DNA from: Pseudomonadota bacterium | Lineage (GTDB): Bacteria; Pseudomonadota; Gammaproteobacteria; Xanthomonadales; Rhodanobacteraceae | DNA: 64,000 bases | Direction of reading: 5' to 3' | Assembly (NCBI GenBank): GCA_021827205.1 | Contig: JAKAWV010000008.1 | Span: forward strand, 1-64,000 | Shown: piece by piece, positions 34,682 through 44,759 of the stretch | Numbering within the stretch: position 1 is the stretch's first letter | Layout: every line of letters starts with the position of its first letter | Notes under the pieces: model-generated | Databases searched by the model: none | What the model was told of the DNA's origin: nothing | Seen by the model: the letters and a program-made list of their open reading frames with translations, nothing else | Made by a program: the position numbers and the translations under genes

Positions 34682-36931
34682 ATGATCAAAAAATTCTTCA
34701 GCAAGAAGCCTGCGCCAAGCACCGCGGCGAAGCCGCATAAAGCCGGCAAGTCCAAGTCCCGGGCCACCTTTCACGATCCGCAGGCGGCGCGCGAGGCCGC
34801 GCGCTACGAACATCCGATCCCCAGCCGTGAGGCGATTCTCGCGTTGCTGGAAACGCACGCTGCGCCAATGCTGCAGTCCGCGCTGGCCGATGCGCTGGGT
34901 TTGCTCGAGGACAGCCAGCGCGAGGCGCTGGGCAAGCGTCTGGCAGCGATGTTGCGCGATGGCCAGTTGCTGCAGAACCGGCGCAGCGGCTACGCGCCCG
35001 CGCAAAAGCTCGATCTGGTCGCCGGGCACGTCATCGCCAACGCCGAGGGCTTCGGCTTTCTGCGCGCCGATGCCGGCGGCGATGACCTGTATCTGGCGCC
35101 GGTGGAGATGCGCAAGGTGCTGCACGGCGATCGTGTGCTGGCCAGCGTGGTTGGTGTGGACAAGCGCGGGCGCCGGCAAGGTGCCATCGTCGAGGTGCTT
35201 GAGCGGCGCAGCCCGCGTCTGGTCGGGCGCATCGCGCGCGCGCGCGGCATCGCCACGGTAGTGCCGGATGACAAGCGCCTGCACCAGCCGGTGCTGATCG
35301 CCGCAGGGCAGGACATGGGTGCCGGCGAGGGCCAGATCGTGGTCGCCGAGATCACCGATCCGCCCGACGCGACGCACGGGCCGATCGGGCGCGTGGTCGA
35401 GCTGCTCGGCGAGAAGCTCAATGCCTCGCTGATCGTGCGTATGGCCATCGCCGCGCACGATCTGCCGCAGCACTGGTCGGCCGAAGTCAGCGCTGCCGCG
35501 GCGGCAACCGAACTGCAGGTGGATGCAGCGGAGCATGTCGGCCGCGCCGACCTGCGCGCTCTGCCCTTCGTCACCATCGATGGCGAGGACGCGCGTGATT
35601 TCGACGATGCCGTGCACGCTGTGCCGCTGCGCGAAGGCGGTTTTCGGCTGTGGGTGGCGATCGCCGATGTCGCGCATTACGTGCCGATCGGCAGCGCGCT
35701 GGACCGCGAGGCCGAGACGCGCGGCACCTCGGTGTATTTCCCCGGCTTCGTGGTGCCGATGCTGCCCGAGGTGCTGTCCAACGGCATCTGTTCGCTGAAG
35801 CCCGAGGTCGAGCGCCTGGCGCTGGTGTGCGAGATGCGTGTCGATGCCGACGGCAGCGTGAGCCGTGCGCGATTCGAGCACGCCATCATCCGTTCATACG
35901 CCCGGCTGACCTACACGCAGGTGTGGCAGGCGCTGAGCGATGCCACCGGTGCACGTCGGGCATTGGGTGCGTTGTGGCCGGCGATCGCCGATCTGCATGC
36001 GCTGTATCGCGTGCTTACGCTGGCACGCAGTGCGCGCGGCGCGATCGAGTTCGACAGCCCGGAAATGCAGTTTCGCCTCGACGCCAGGGGCGAAGTGCAG
36101 GCCATGGGCGCCTATGAGCGCAACGATGCGCATCGCCTGATCGAGGAATGCATGATCGCCGCCAACGTGCAGGCGGCGCGCTTTCTGGAGCGACAGCGTG
36201 TGCCGGCGCTGTACCGCGTGCACGACAAGCCGCCGGCGGAAAAGTACGCCGACCTGCTGGAATTTCTGCGCGAATTCAAGTTGCGCTTGCCGGCCTGGGA
36301 TGCGGTCACGCCCAAGGATTTCGCGCACCTGCTGCTGCGTGTGCGTGAGCGGCCCGAGGCGCTGCTGCTGCAGTCGGTACTGCTGCGCTCGCAAAGCCTT
36401 GCGGTGTACCAGGCTGCCAACGCCGGACACTTTGGACTGGCGCTGGATGCCTATACGCATTTCACCTCGCCGATCCGGCGCTATCCCGATCTGCTCGTGC
36501 ACCGCGCCATCGGCCACGCACTCAAGCAGGGTCAGCGTGGCGCATACGCCTACAGCATTGAGGCCATGACCACGCTGGCGCAGCATTGTTCGCGCCGCGA
36601 GCGCGTCGCCGACGAGGCCGAGCGCGAGGTCGATGAGCGCTATCAGTGCGCTTTCATGGAACGCCACGTCGGTGCGCGCTATGCCGGTGTGATCACCGGT
36701 GTGACCTCGTTCGGCTTATTCGTGGAGATGGTCGAAACGCGCATCAGTGGCCTGGTGCATGTTACCCAGTTGCCGGCCGATTTCTATCACTTCGAGGCGC
36801 AGCGACGTCTGTTGCAGGGCGAGCGCAGCAAGCGCAGCTATCGCCTCGGCGATCGCGTGCAGGTGCAGGTGCTGCGCGCCAGTCTGGAGGATCGCAAGAT
36901 CGATCTGCGTCTGGTGGAAGGGCGCGATTGA
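34682..36931 (+). CDS. rnr: Ribonuclease R
   Basis: From ATG 34682 the protein has 749 residues: a winged-helix region (PSREAILALLETH), cold-shock domains, the RNB catalytic domain with DGEDARDFDDAV (acidic cluster) and later the S1 domain (GARYAGVITGVTSFGLFVEM). It is a 3'-5' exoribonuclease acting on structured RNA in stress and ribosome quality control. It overlaps rlmB by one base, the same rnr-rlmB pairing as E. coli. A longer start upstream would run into the tRNA promoter. Confidence 0.95.
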   Translation: MIKKFFSKKPAPSTAAKPHKAGKSKSRATFHDPQAAREAARYEHPIPSREAILALLETHAAPMLQSALADALGLLEDSQREALGKRLAAMLRDGQLLQNRRSGYAPAQKLDLVAGHVIANAEGFGFLRADAGGDDLYLAPVEMRKVLHGDRVLASVVGVDKRGRRQGAIVEVLERRSPRLVGRIARARGIATVVPDDKRLHQPVLIAAGQDMGAGEGQIVVAEITDPPDATHGPIGRVVELLGEKLNASLIVRMAIAAHDLPQHWSAEVSAAAAATELQVDAAEHVGRADLRALPFVTIDGEDARDFDDAVHAVPLREGGFRLWVAIADVAHYVPIGSALDREAETRGTSVYFPGFVVPMLPEVLSNGICSLKPEVERLALVCEMRVDADGSVSRARFEHAIIRSYARLTYTQVWQALSDATGARRALGALWPAIADLHALYRVLTLARSARGAIEFDSPEMQFRLDARGEVQAMGAYERNDAHRLIEECMIAANVQAARFLERQRVPALYRVHDKPPAEKYADLLEFLREFKLRLPAWDAVTPKDFAHLLLRVRERPEALLLQSVLLRSQSLAVYQAANAGHFGLALDAYTHFTSPIRRYPDLLVHRAIGHALKQGQRGAYAYSIEAMTTLAQHCSRRERVADEAEREVDERYQCAFMERHVGARYAGVITGVTSFGLFVEMVETRISGLVHVTQLPADFYHFEAQRRLLQGERSKRSYRLGDRVQVQVLRASLEDRKIDLRLVEGRD

Positions 36932-37689
36932 TGCAGGCGGAGTGGATCGTCGGCATCAATCCGGTCGAGGCCGCATTGGCCGAAGGCGCGGCGCGCGTGC
37001 GCGAGCTGTGGCTGGAGCGCGATGCGCACAACCCGCGTCTGCTGGCGCTGGCGCAGCAGGCGCAGCGTCTGGGCATCGCCGTGCAGACGCGCCCGCGCGC
37101 GGCGCTGGAGCGCATCGCCGCTGGCGCGCGCCACCAGGGCATTGCCGCGCACTGCGTCGCGGCGGCGGCGCTGGATGAAAATGCGCTGCCCGAATTGATC
37201 GCGGTTGCCGGACAGAACACGCTGCTACTGGTGCTGGATGGTGTGACCGATCCGCACAATCTCGGCGCGTGCCTGCGTTCGGCGGCGGCGGCCGGAGCGC
37301 AGGCGGTGATCGTGCCACGCGATCGCGCCGCCGCACTCAGCCCGGTGGTGCGCCGCGCCGCGGCCGGCGGCGCCGAGCGCGTGCCGCTGCTGCGGGTGAC
37401 CAATCTCGCGCGTAGCTTGTGCAGCCTCAAGGAGGCCGGGGTGTGGCTGGTCGGACTAGATGGTGCCGATGATGCCGTGCAGGCGCTGTACACGCTGGAT
37501 CTGCGCGGGCCGCTGGCGCTGGTGCTGGGCGCGGAAGGCGAGGGCATGCGCCGCCTGACCCGCGAAGCGTGCGATCATCTAGCGCGCATTCCCATGGCCG
37601 GCGCCATGGAGAGCCTGAATGTCTCCGTGGCTACCGGTATTGCCTTGTTCGAGGCGTTGCGTCAGCGCAGCGCGGGAGTCAAGCCATGA
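36931..37689 (+). CDS. rlmB: 23S rRNA (guanosine-2'-O-) methyltransferase RlmB
   Basis: The 252-residue SpoU-family protein has GINPVEAAL at the start, then DGVTDPHNLGACLRSA, LVLGAEGEGMRRL and SLNVSVATGIALFE, the three SpoU motifs forming the knotted SAM site. It methylates G2251 of 23S rRNA. Confidence 0.95.
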   Translation: MQAEWIVGINPVEAALAEGAARVRELWLERDAHNPRLLALAQQAQRLGIAVQTRPRAALERIAAGARHQGIAAHCVAAAALDENALPELIAVAGQNTLLLVLDGVTDPHNLGACLRSAAAAGAQAVIVPRDRAAALSPVVRRAAAGGAERVPLLRVTNLARSLCSLKEAGVWLVGLDGADDAVQALYTLDLRGPLALVLGAEGEGMRRLTREACDHLARIPMAGAMESLNVSVATGIALFEALRQRSAGVKP

Positions 37690-37955
37690 CGCTGCAATGG
37701 TTCGATTGGGTGGGGTTCGTCGGTGCCGCGCTGATCGTGATCGCGTATTTTCTGGTGCAAGCCGGGCGCTTGCGCGGCGACGGTAAGGCCAATCAAGTGC
37801 TGAATGCGCTCGGCGCGCTGGCGGTGATGGTGTCGCTGGTATTCGGTACCTTCAACTTCCCCGCGTTCGTGCTGGCAGCGGCCTGGCTGGCGGTGAGCCT
37901 GTACGGCATGATCTGGGGCGCGCGCCGTCGCCGCGGCACGCGCATGTTCCGCTGA
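37686..37955 (+). CDS. Small inner-membrane protein (CBU_0592-like)
   Basis: The 89-residue protein has three hydrophobic segments: WVGFVGAALIVIAYFLVQ, LNALGALAVMVSLVFGTF and FVLAAAWLAVSLYGMIW. The pattern resembles the CBU_0592 family of unknown function. Its ATG overlaps the rlmB stop. Confidence 0.75.
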   Translation: MTLQWFDWVGFVGAALIVIAYFLVQAGRLRGDGKANQVLNALGALAVMVSLVFGTFNFPAFVLAAAWLAVSLYGMIWGARRRRGTRMFR

Positions 37956-37962
37956 AGCGTTG

Positions 37963-38928
37963 TCAGTCAGCGTCGTTCAGCGACTGCAACCAGGCGTCAT
38001 CCGAGCCTTCGTTGACGCCCTCGAACAGCCACGTCGACAGATAGCGCTCGCCGGTGTCCGGCAGTACCGCCAGCACCACGCTGCCCGGCGCGACGGACCG
38101 CGCCACCTGCAGCGCCGCGGCGAAGGTGCCGCCGCAGGACAAGCCCACCAGAATGCCTTCCCGCTGCGCCAGCGCGCGCGCCTGATCGCGCGCTTCGTCT
38201 TCGGTCACGGTGATCACGCGCTGCGCGACGCTGCGATCGAGCACCGCAGGCACGAAATCCGGCGTCCAGCCCTGGATCTTGTGCGGGTGCCATGCCTCGC
38301 CCTTGAGCAGCGCCGCGGTCGCCGGCTCGGTGGCCACGATCTCGACATCGGGCCGCGCCAGCTTGAGCATCTGGCCCACGCCGGTGAGCGTGCCGCCGGT
38401 ACCCCAGCCGGACACGAAGTGATCCAGACGCCGGCCGGAGAAGTCGAGCAGGATTTCCGCCGCCGTGGTGTTGCGATGCCATGACGGATTGGCGGGATTC
38501 TCGAACTGGCGCGCGAGAAACGCGTCGTGCCGCGCAGCAAAGGCCTCGGCGTGGCGCACCATGCCGGTGCCGCGCTCGGCGGCCGGGGTGAGGATCACCT
38601 TGGCGCCATAGGCACGCATCAGCTTGCGGCGTTCGATCGAGAACGTCTCGGTCATGAACGCCACGAACGGATAGCCGCGCGCCGCGCACACCATGGCCAG
38701 GGCGATACCGGTGTTGCCCGAGGTGGCCTCGACCACCATCTGTCCGGGCTTGAGCGCGCCGCTGCGCTCGGCATCGAGGATCACGGCCAGAGCCAGCCGG
38801 TCCTTGACCGAGCCGCCGGGGTTGAAGGATTCGACCTTGACGTACATCTCCACGCCCGCGGGCGCGAGACGGTTGATGCGCACGATGGGCGTGCGCCCGA
38901 TCGCATCGGTGATGCTGTGCAGAATCAT
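37963..38928 (-). CDS. cysM: Cysteine synthase B (O-acetylserine sulfhydrylase)
   Basis: The 321-residue PLP enzyme has Lys42 in NPGGSVKDR, the substrate loop TSGNTGIALA and the phosphate loop GTGGTLTG. CysM-type features rather than CysK are the length and YLSTWLFEG near the end. It makes cysteine from O-acetylserine and sulfide or thiosulfate. It is convergent with the gene at 37686. Confidence 0.9.
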   Translation of the reverse strand: MILHSITDAIGRTPIVRINRLAPAGVEMYVKVESFNPGGSVKDRLALAVILDAERSGALKPGQMVVEATSGNTGIALAMVCAARGYPFVAFMTETFSIERRKLMRAYGAKVILTPAAERGTGMVRHAEAFAARHDAFLARQFENPANPSWHRNTTAAEILLDFSGRRLDHFVSGWGTGGTLTGVGQMLKLARPDVEIVATEPATAALLKGEAWHPHKIQGWTPDFVPAVLDRSVAQRVITVTEDEARDQARALAQREGILVGLSCGGTFAAALQVARSVAPGSVVLAVLPDTGERYLSTWLFEGVNEGSDDAWLQSLNDAD

Positions 38929-39173
38929 GGAACCTCCGCAGTCCGAATGAGGGTGAAACGCCGGGTGCGCTCAACGCGCGGGCAGGCAAGCGCAACATCG
39001 CGCGCCGGGGTGGCGGAGGTCAGGGAGCAGGTTCACGCGGCGCAGCTTACGCGCCTTGTCGCGACATCGCAAGCGATGGACGTCTAGACGTCCGCAACAG
39101 TGTGTTGACACGGCGCATTGAAAAACTGCGCGCGGATTGCGCGAACACCGATCAGTGCCCGCGCGCGAGGCGC

Positions 39174-39905
39174 TCAATCCTTGCGTGGGCGCTCGGGGTC
39201 GACGGCGCCCGTGGCGGTCAGGTCGCCTTTCTTGCGCGGCTCCTCCAGCGGCGTGCCGGTGGCGAGAAACCAGACGTTCTCGGCGATATTGGTGGCATGA
39301 TCGCCGATGCGCTCGATGTTCTTGGCCATGAACAACACATGCGTGGCCGGGGTGATGTTGCGCGAGTCTTCCATCATGTAGGTCAACAGCTCGCGGAACA
39401 GCGAGGTGTACAGCGCGTCGAGCTCGACATCACGCTCCCATACCAGGCGCGCCAGATCCGGATCGCTCTCGCGGTAGGCGATGAGTACGTCGCGCACCAG
39501 ATCGATCGCGGTCTCGGCGAGGGTCGGCAGGTTCGCCGCCGGCGGGATTGGCGCGCTGAGGTTGAGCGCGATGGTGCGCTTGGCCACGTTAGCGGCGTAA
39601 TCGCCGATGCGCTCGATGTCCGCGGCGATGCGCAGGGCCGCCATCACCTCGCGCAGATCGCGTGCCATCGGCTGGCGCCGTGCCAGCAGCAACAGCACGT
39701 CGTGACTGACCGAGGCTTCGAGCTGGTCGATGGCTTCGTCGTTGAGAATCACGCGCTCGGCGGCGCGGCTGTCGCGGCGTTCGAGCACGTCCATCGCGCC
39801 CTCGATCTGCGCGACCGCGATCTGGCCCATGCGCGCCAGCTCGCCTTTGAGGCGGGACAGCTCGTCGTCGTAACTGCGCAGAATGTGTTCGTTGCTGGTG
39901 GGCAT
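39174..39905 (-). CDS. phoU: Phosphate-signalling regulator PhoU
   Basis: The 243-residue protein has two PhoU three-helix domains, with repeated metal-site motifs EDIERIGDYAANVAKR-type (IERIGDYAAN and IERIGDHATN). PhoU mediates between the Pst transporter and PhoR, keeping the Pho regulon off when phosphate is sufficient. It is last in the pst operon. Confidence 0.96.
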   Translation of the reverse strand: MPTSNEHILRSYDDELSRLKGELARMGQIAVAQIEGAMDVLERRDSRAAERVILNDEAIDQLEASVSHDVLLLLARRQPMARDLREVMAALRIAADIERIGDYAANVAKRTIALNLSAPIPPAANLPTLAETAIDLVRDVLIAYRESDPDLARLVWERDVELDALYTSLFRELLTYMMEDSRNITPATHVLFMAKNIERIGDHATNIAENVWFLATGTPLEEPRKKGDLTATGAVDPERPRKD

Positions 39906-39948
39906 GGTCTCAACCTCGTGTGCGGGCCGCCGGGCGTTGGTATCGCAA

Positions 39949-40752
39949 TCAGCCGAAGCGGCCGGTGATGTAATCCTCGGTCTGCTTCTTGTCGGGCTTG
40001 GTGAAGATTTTTTCGGTATCGCCGAACTCGATCAACTCGCCCATGTACATGAAAGCCGTCTTGTCGGACACGCGCGCGGCCTGTTGCATGTTGTGGGTGA
40101 CGATGACGATGGTGAAATCGCGCTTGAGTTCCTCGATCAGTTGCTCGATGCGGCCGGTGGCGATCGGGTCCAGCGACGAAGTCGGCTCGTCCAGCAGCAG
40201 CACCTCCGGCTTCAGTGCGATCGCGCGCGCGATGCACAAGCGCTGCTGTTGACCACCGGACAGGCCCAGCGCGCTCTGCTTGAGCTTGTCCTTGGCCTCG
40301 TCCCACAGCGCCGCCTGGCGCAGCGCCAGCTCCACGCGCATGTCCATCTCGGACTTGGACAGGCGCTCGTGGTGACGGATGCCGTAGGCGATGTTCTCGA
40401 AGATCGACATCGGAAACGGCACCGGTTTCTGAAACACCATGCCGACCTTGCTGCGCAGGCGGTTGAGCGGGTAGCGCGCGTCGAGGATGTTTTCGCCATC
40501 GAGCAACACCTCGCCACGCGCTTCCAGCTTGGGATAAATCGCGTAGATGCGATTGAAGATGCGCAGCAGCGTGGACTTGCCACAGCCCGAAGGTCCGATG
40601 ATCGCGGTCACCCGGCGCTCGGGCACGTCCATGTTGACGTTCTTCAGCGCGTGGTAGCCCTGATAAAAGAAATCCAGCCCGCGCGCCACGATCTTGGTTG
40701 CGGAAACAGTCGCCGGAGCGAGCGGCTGGGAAAGTACGGCGGCGTCAGTCAT
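39949..40752 (-). CDS. pstB: Phosphate ABC transporter ATP-binding protein PstB
   Basis: The 267-residue ATPase has Walker [10 protein letters not shown], signature [15 protein letters not shown] and Walker [12 protein letters not shown]. It is the only ATPase gene in a locus with two PstC/PstA pairs and would serve both. Its ATG overlaps the end of pstA by eight bases. Confidence 0.96.
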   Translation of the reverse strand: MTDAAVLSQPLAPATVSATKIVARGLDFFYQGYHALKNVNMDVPERRVTAIIGPSGCGKSTLLRIFNRIYAIYPKLEARGEVLLDGENILDARYPLNRLRSKVGMVFQKPVPFPMSIFENIAYGIRHHERLSKSEMDMRVELALRQAALWDEAKDKLKQSALGLSGGQQQRLCIARAIALKPEVLLLDEPTSSLDPIATGRIEQLIEELKRDFTIVIVTHNMQQAARVSDKTAFMYMGELIEFGDTEKIFTKPDKKQTEDYITGRFG

Positions 40753-41605
40753 GGGTCACCTTGGTGCGGGCGAGGAGCAGCCGCGAGAGCAGGCTGAGGA
40801 CGAGCACGAACGCGGTCACCACCAGCGCGCCGGCCCAGGCCAGCGCATGCCAGCCATCATAAGGGCTCATCGCGAACTGGAAGATCACCACCGGCACGGT
40901 GGCGATGGGCTTGAGCAGGTCGTGGTTCCAGTATTGATTATTGAGCGCGGTGAACAGCAGCGGCGCGGTTTCACCGGTGATGCGCGCCAGCGCCAGCAGG
41001 ATGCCGGTGACCACGCCGGCGCGCGCCGAGCGCAACAGGATCTGCACGATCACTTTCCACTGCGGCACGCCCAGCGACAACGCGGCTTCGCGCATGGTCG
41101 ATGGCACCAGGCGCAGCATCTCGTCGGTGGTGCGCACCACCACCGGCAGCACGATCAGCGCCAGCGCCAAGCCGCCCGCCAGCGCCGAGAAATGCCCCAG
41201 CGGCTTGACCACCAGCGAGTACACGAACAGGCCGAGCACGATCGAGGGTGCCGACAGAAGAATGTCGTTGAGAAAGCGGACCACCGTGCCCAGCGCGCGT
41301 CGCTGCGCGTACTCGGCCAGCCACAGGCCGGCGCCGATGCCGATCGGGGTGCCGATCAGCAGCGCGATCAGGCTCACCATGACGCTGCCGAAAAACGCGT
41401 TGGCGAGGCCGCCGCCATCGCCCGGTGGCGGCGGCGTGAGCTGCGTGAACAGCGCCGGGCTGAGCGCGCTCATGCCCTTGCTGATCGTCACCCACAGAAT
41501 CCACGCCAGCCAGGACAAGCCGAACAAGGTGGCCAGGCTGCCCAGCACCAGCGCCAGCGCATTGCCCAGGCGACGCCGACGATACATCCAAGTATTGTCG
41601 CTCAT
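40745..41605 (-). CDS. pstA: Phosphate ABC transporter permease PstA (set 1)
   Basis: From ATG 41605 ([11 protein letters not shown]) the protein has 286 residues with six membrane helices and the coupling EAA-type loop ([21 protein letters not shown]). The longer frame upstream overlaps pstC and is rejected. It pairs with PstC of the same set. Confidence 0.94.
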   Translation of the reverse strand: MSDNTWMYRRRRLGNALALVLGSLATLFGLSWLAWILWVTISKGMSALSPALFTQLTPPPPGDGGGLANAFFGSVMVSLIALLIGTPIGIGAGLWLAEYAQRRALGTVVRFLNDILLSAPSIVLGLFVYSLVVKPLGHFSALAGGLALALIVLPVVVRTTDEMLRLVPSTMREAALSLGVPQWKVIVQILLRSARAGVVTGILLALARITGETAPLLFTALNNQYWNHDLLKPIATVPVVIFQFAMSPYDGWHALAWAGALVVTAFVLVLSLLSRLLLARTKVTHD

Positions 41606-42648
41606 GCGTTGCCCTCCTTGCGCGCCAGCCGCAGCAACAGCAACTTGGCGATGGCCAGCACGATGAAGGTCACCACGAACAACAGAAAACCCAGCGCGAT
41701 CAGCGTCGAGCGATGCAGGTCGGAGGAAGCCTCGGTGAACTCGTTGGCGATCACCGAGGCGATCGAACTGGACGGCATCAGCAGCGATTCGGAAAACTGG
41801 TGCGCGTTGCCGAGCACGAAAGTCACCGCCATGGTCTCGCCCAGGGCGCGCCCCAGTCCCAGGAAAATGCCGCCGATCACCGCCGAGCGCGTGTACGGCA
41901 GCACGATGTTCCACACCACTTCCCACGTGGTCGAGCCCAGCGCGTAGGCCGACTCCTTCAGGCGCGTGGGCACGGTGTGAAACACCTCGCGCATCACCGA
42001 GGAAATGAACGGAATCACCATGATCGCCAGCACCAGCCCGGCGGTGAGCATGCCGATGCCCAGCGGTGGACCCCGAAACAGCCGGCCCACGCCGGGTAGC
42101 GCGCCGAGCTTGTCATTGACCCACGGGTCGACGTGATCGGCCAGAAACGGCGCCAGCACGAACAGGCCCCACATGCCGTAGATGATCGAGGGAATGCCGG
42201 CCAGCAGTTCCACCGCCGCGGCGATGGGCGTGCGCAACCAGATCGGCGCGACCTCGGTCAGGAACAGGGCAATACCGAAGCTGATCGGCACCGCCAGCAG
42301 CATGGCCAGCAAGGACGTCATCAGCGTGCCCCAGATCGGCACCAGGGCACCGAACTGGCCGTTGACCGCATCCCAGTGATCCGAGATCAGAAACTTCCAG
42401 CCGAAGGTCTCGAACGCCAGACGTCCGCCCCATAGCGTGGAGCCGGCGGTGCCCAGCAGGGCCGCCAGTACCAGCAGGGCGCAGGTCAGCAGCGCGCCGC
42501 GAAACAGCAGATCGTTGCGCGCGTCGCGCGCGATGCGCCGGTGTTCGCCGGGCTTGGTCGGCTGCGCCGGCAACGTCATCGTCGCGCCGCTCGAATCGGG
42601 TGGCGGTGCGTTGGACTTGACGATGATGGGCGATACGGATGTGGGCAT
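41602..42648 (-). CDS. pstC: Phosphate ABC transporter permease PstC (set 1)
   Basis: The 348-residue permease has a cytoplasmic N-terminal tail, an extra extracytoplasmic loop (GRLAFETFGWKFLISDHWDA) usual for PstC, and the coupling loop RLKESAYALGSTTWEVVWNIV. It overlaps pstA by four bases and follows pstS of set 1 across a terminator-like hairpin. Confidence 0.94.
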   Translation of the reverse strand: MPTSVSPIIVKSNAPPPDSSGATMTLPAQPTKPGEHRRIARDARNDLLFRGALLTCALLVLAALLGTAGSTLWGGRLAFETFGWKFLISDHWDAVNGQFGALVPIWGTLMTSLLAMLLAVPISFGIALFLTEVAPIWLRTPIAAAVELLAGIPSIIYGMWGLFVLAPFLADHVDPWVNDKLGALPGVGRLFRGPPLGIGMLTAGLVLAIMVIPFISSVMREVFHTVPTRLKESAYALGSTTWEVVWNIVLPYTRSAVIGGIFLGLGRALGETMAVTFVLGNAHQFSESLLMPSSSIASVIANEFTEASSDLHRSTLIALGFLLFVVTFIVLAIAKLLLLRLARKEGNA

Positions 42649-42655
42649 GGGGGGT

Positions 42656-42691
42656 TCAAAAAAACCGCGCGCGCCATGCTGCGGCGCGCGC
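42656..42691 (-). terminator. Terminator or attenuator between pstS and pstC of set 1
   Basis: On the minus strand GCGCGCGCC (42691-42683) pairs with GGCGCGCGC (42675-42667) across a 7-base loop, followed by a run of eight T. It lies after the pstS stop and just before the pstC ATG. It probably ends part of the transcripts so that more binding protein than permease is made. Confidence 0.7.
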
Positions 42692-42747
42692 TATAGAGTG
42701 CCAGCCGTCGGCTACAGATGCGCGACGGCCATTATGCGTGCTTGAAC

Positions 42748-43770
42748 TCAGCTCTTGAACTGGGTGTGCCAGTAGGCCTCGATCTGCTTGACCAGGGTAT
42801 CCGGCAGCGGCACGTAATCCAGTGCCAGCGCCTGCGGCTGGCCGTGCTCGAAGGCCCACTTGAAGAACGCGAACGTCACCTTGGACTGCGCGGCATTTTT
42901 TGGCGTCTTGTACATGATCGCCCAGGTCGTCGCGGTGATCGGCCAGGCGCTGGCTCCGGGCGCATTGGTCATGATCAGATTGAAATCCTTGGCCTGCGCC
43001 CAGTCCGCGGTCGCGGCAGCGGCGGCGAAGGCGGCGTTGCTCGGCTGCAGAAACCTGCCGGTGGCGTTTTCCATCTGCGTGTAAGCCATCTTGTTTTGCA
43101 GCGCATAGGCGTACTCGACATAGCCGATCGAGTTCTTGATCTGCTTGACGTAGGCCGACACGCCCTCGTTGCCCTTGCCGCCCACACCCACCGGCCATGG
43201 CACCGAAGTGCCGAAGCCGATCGACTTCTGCCATTCCCCGCTGACCTTGCCCAGATAATTGGTGAAGTTGTAGCTGGTGCCGGAGCCATCCGAGCGATGC
43301 ACCACGAAGATGGCGCTGGCCGGCAGCTTCAGGCCCGGGTTGAGTTGGGCGAGGGCGGGATCGTTCCAGGTCTTGATCTTGCCCATGAAGATCTCAGCCA
43401 GCACCGGGCCGCTCAGGCGCAGCTTGCCGGCGCCGATGCCCTCAACGTTGACTACCGGCACGATGCCGCCGATTACAACGGGAAACTGGCCGAGGCCGAA
43501 CTTGCCCAGGTCTTCCGCCGACAGTGGCGCATCGGAAGCGCCAAAATCGACCGTGCCAGCCTTGATCTGAGCGATGCCGCCGCCGGAGCCGATCGACTGG
43601 TAGTTGATCTGGTGACCGGTTTTCTGGTTGAACACCACCGACCACTTCGACAGCACCGGATACACGAAGCTGGAGCCGGCGCCGGTGATCCCGGTGGCGT
43701 GGGCGCAGACGGCAAACACCGAGCCAAGCAAGAACAGCGCCGCCAGGCGCGATTTGAGCGTGAGCGACAT
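42748..43770 (-). CDS. pstS: Phosphate-binding protein PstS (set 1)
   Basis: The 340-residue protein has a Sec signal peptide (MSLTLKSRLAALFLLGSVFAVCAHA) and the PstS motifs GAGSSFVYPVLSKW, GSGGGIAQIKAGTVDFGASDAPL and VVHRSDGSGTSYNFTNYL, which bind phosphate. A Pho box lies 60 bases upstream. It delivers phosphate to the PstCA permease. Confidence 0.95.
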   Translation of the reverse strand: MSLTLKSRLAALFLLGSVFAVCAHATGITGAGSSFVYPVLSKWSVVFNQKTGHQINYQSIGSGGGIAQIKAGTVDFGASDAPLSAEDLGKFGLGQFPVVIGGIVPVVNVEGIGAGKLRLSGPVLAEIFMGKIKTWNDPALAQLNPGLKLPASAIFVVHRSDGSGTSYNFTNYLGKVSGEWQKSIGFGTSVPWPVGVGGKGNEGVSAYVKQIKNSIGYVEYAYALQNKMAYTQMENATGRFLQPSNAAFAAAAATADWAQAKDFNLIMTNAPGASAWPITATTWAIMYKTPKNAAQSKVTFAFFKWAFEHGQPQALALDYVPLPDTLVKQIEAYWHTQFKS

Positions 43771-43828
43771 GATGATTCCTCGTGGGTAAGCGGGCGGCGC
43801 CCGTCTTACGAATTGTAAACTTCCATGT

Positions 43829-43846
43829 TTGACGAATACATGACAG
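43829..43846 (-). promoter_or_regulatory. Candidate Pho box before pstS (set 1)
   Basis: On the minus strand CTGTCAT-GTAT-TCGTCAA fits the PhoB direct repeat of two heptamers spaced by four bases (CTGTCAT-N4-CTGTCAT); the first is perfect, the second matches in the GTCA core. It implies that set 1 has its own PhoB-controlled promoter. Confidence 0.55.
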
Positions 43847-43877
43847 CCATCCGCGGCGCCGCCCGCCCGGCGCGCAG

Positions 43878-44759
43878 TCAACTGCTGCGGCGCACTTCCA
43901 GACGGCTCAGCGAAAGCCGCGCCAGCAAGGTGATCAGCAGCACGAACAGCGTGATCAGCAGCGCTGCGGCATAAGCCAGCGCATGCGCGCTGGAGAAGGG
44001 CTCGTTGATGAACGACCAGATCACGTAGGTCAGATACGCCACCGACTCGTGGGTCAGGTGCCCGTTCCAGTAGTAGTTCGACCAGTTCACCGTGTAGATC
44101 AACGGCGCGGTCTCGCCCATCGAGATGGCCATGGCCAACAGGATGCCGGTAAGCACGCGCGGTGCGCATTCGCGCAGCAATACGCGCAGCACCAGATTGG
44201 CCTGGCTGGCGCCCAGCGCGTAGCCGGCCTCGCGCAGTTCGCCGGACACGCCGCGCAGCGCCAACTCGGTGGTGCGCAGGATGTAGGGTGCGATCATCAT
44301 TGCCAAGGTGATGCAGCCGGCGGCCAGCGAAAAATGCCAGCCCAGCGCGGTGACCATGGTGAGATAGCCGAACAGACCGAACACGATCGAGGGCACGCCG
44401 ACCAGCACATCGGCAATGAAGCGCACCGCGCGCGCGAAATACTCGCGCCCGAATTCGCTGACGTAGATGCCGCCGAGCACGCCGATCGGCACCGCCAGCA
44501 GCAGCGCGCCGAAAGTGATCAGCGCGCTGCCCTCGATGGCATTGAGCAAGCCGCCGGCGATGCCGCTGGTGGGCGTCAGGAACAACTGCAAATTGAGCGC
44601 CGCGAAACCGCGCACGAACACCGTGTGCAGAATATCCAGCAAGGCGAAGGCCAGCAGCACGAAGGCCAGCCCGCTGGCGATCCAGCCCAGCATGCTGGAC
44701 AGTGCGCGCCGCCGCTGGCGGCCGCGGTCCTGGGTCGGCGTCGCGGCGCCCGCGTTCAT
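43878..44759 (-). CDS. pstA: Phosphate ABC transporter permease PstA (set 2)
   Basis: The 293-residue permease has six helices, with the coupling loop ELREAGYALGASQANLVLRVLL and the PstA-type region AISMGETAPLIYTVNWSNYY. It overlaps pstC of set 2 by four bases. Confidence 0.93.
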   Translation of the reverse strand: MNAGAATPTQDRGRQRRRALSSMLGWIASGLAFVLLAFALLDILHTVFVRGFAALNLQLFLTPTSGIAGGLLNAIEGSALITFGALLLAVPIGVLGGIYVSEFGREYFARAVRFIADVLVGVPSIVFGLFGYLTMVTALGWHFSLAAGCITLAMMIAPYILRTTELALRGVSGELREAGYALGASQANLVLRVLLRECAPRVLTGILLAMAISMGETAPLIYTVNWSNYYWNGHLTHESVAYLTYVIWSFINEPFSSAHALAYAAALLITLFVLLITLLARLSLSRLEVRRSS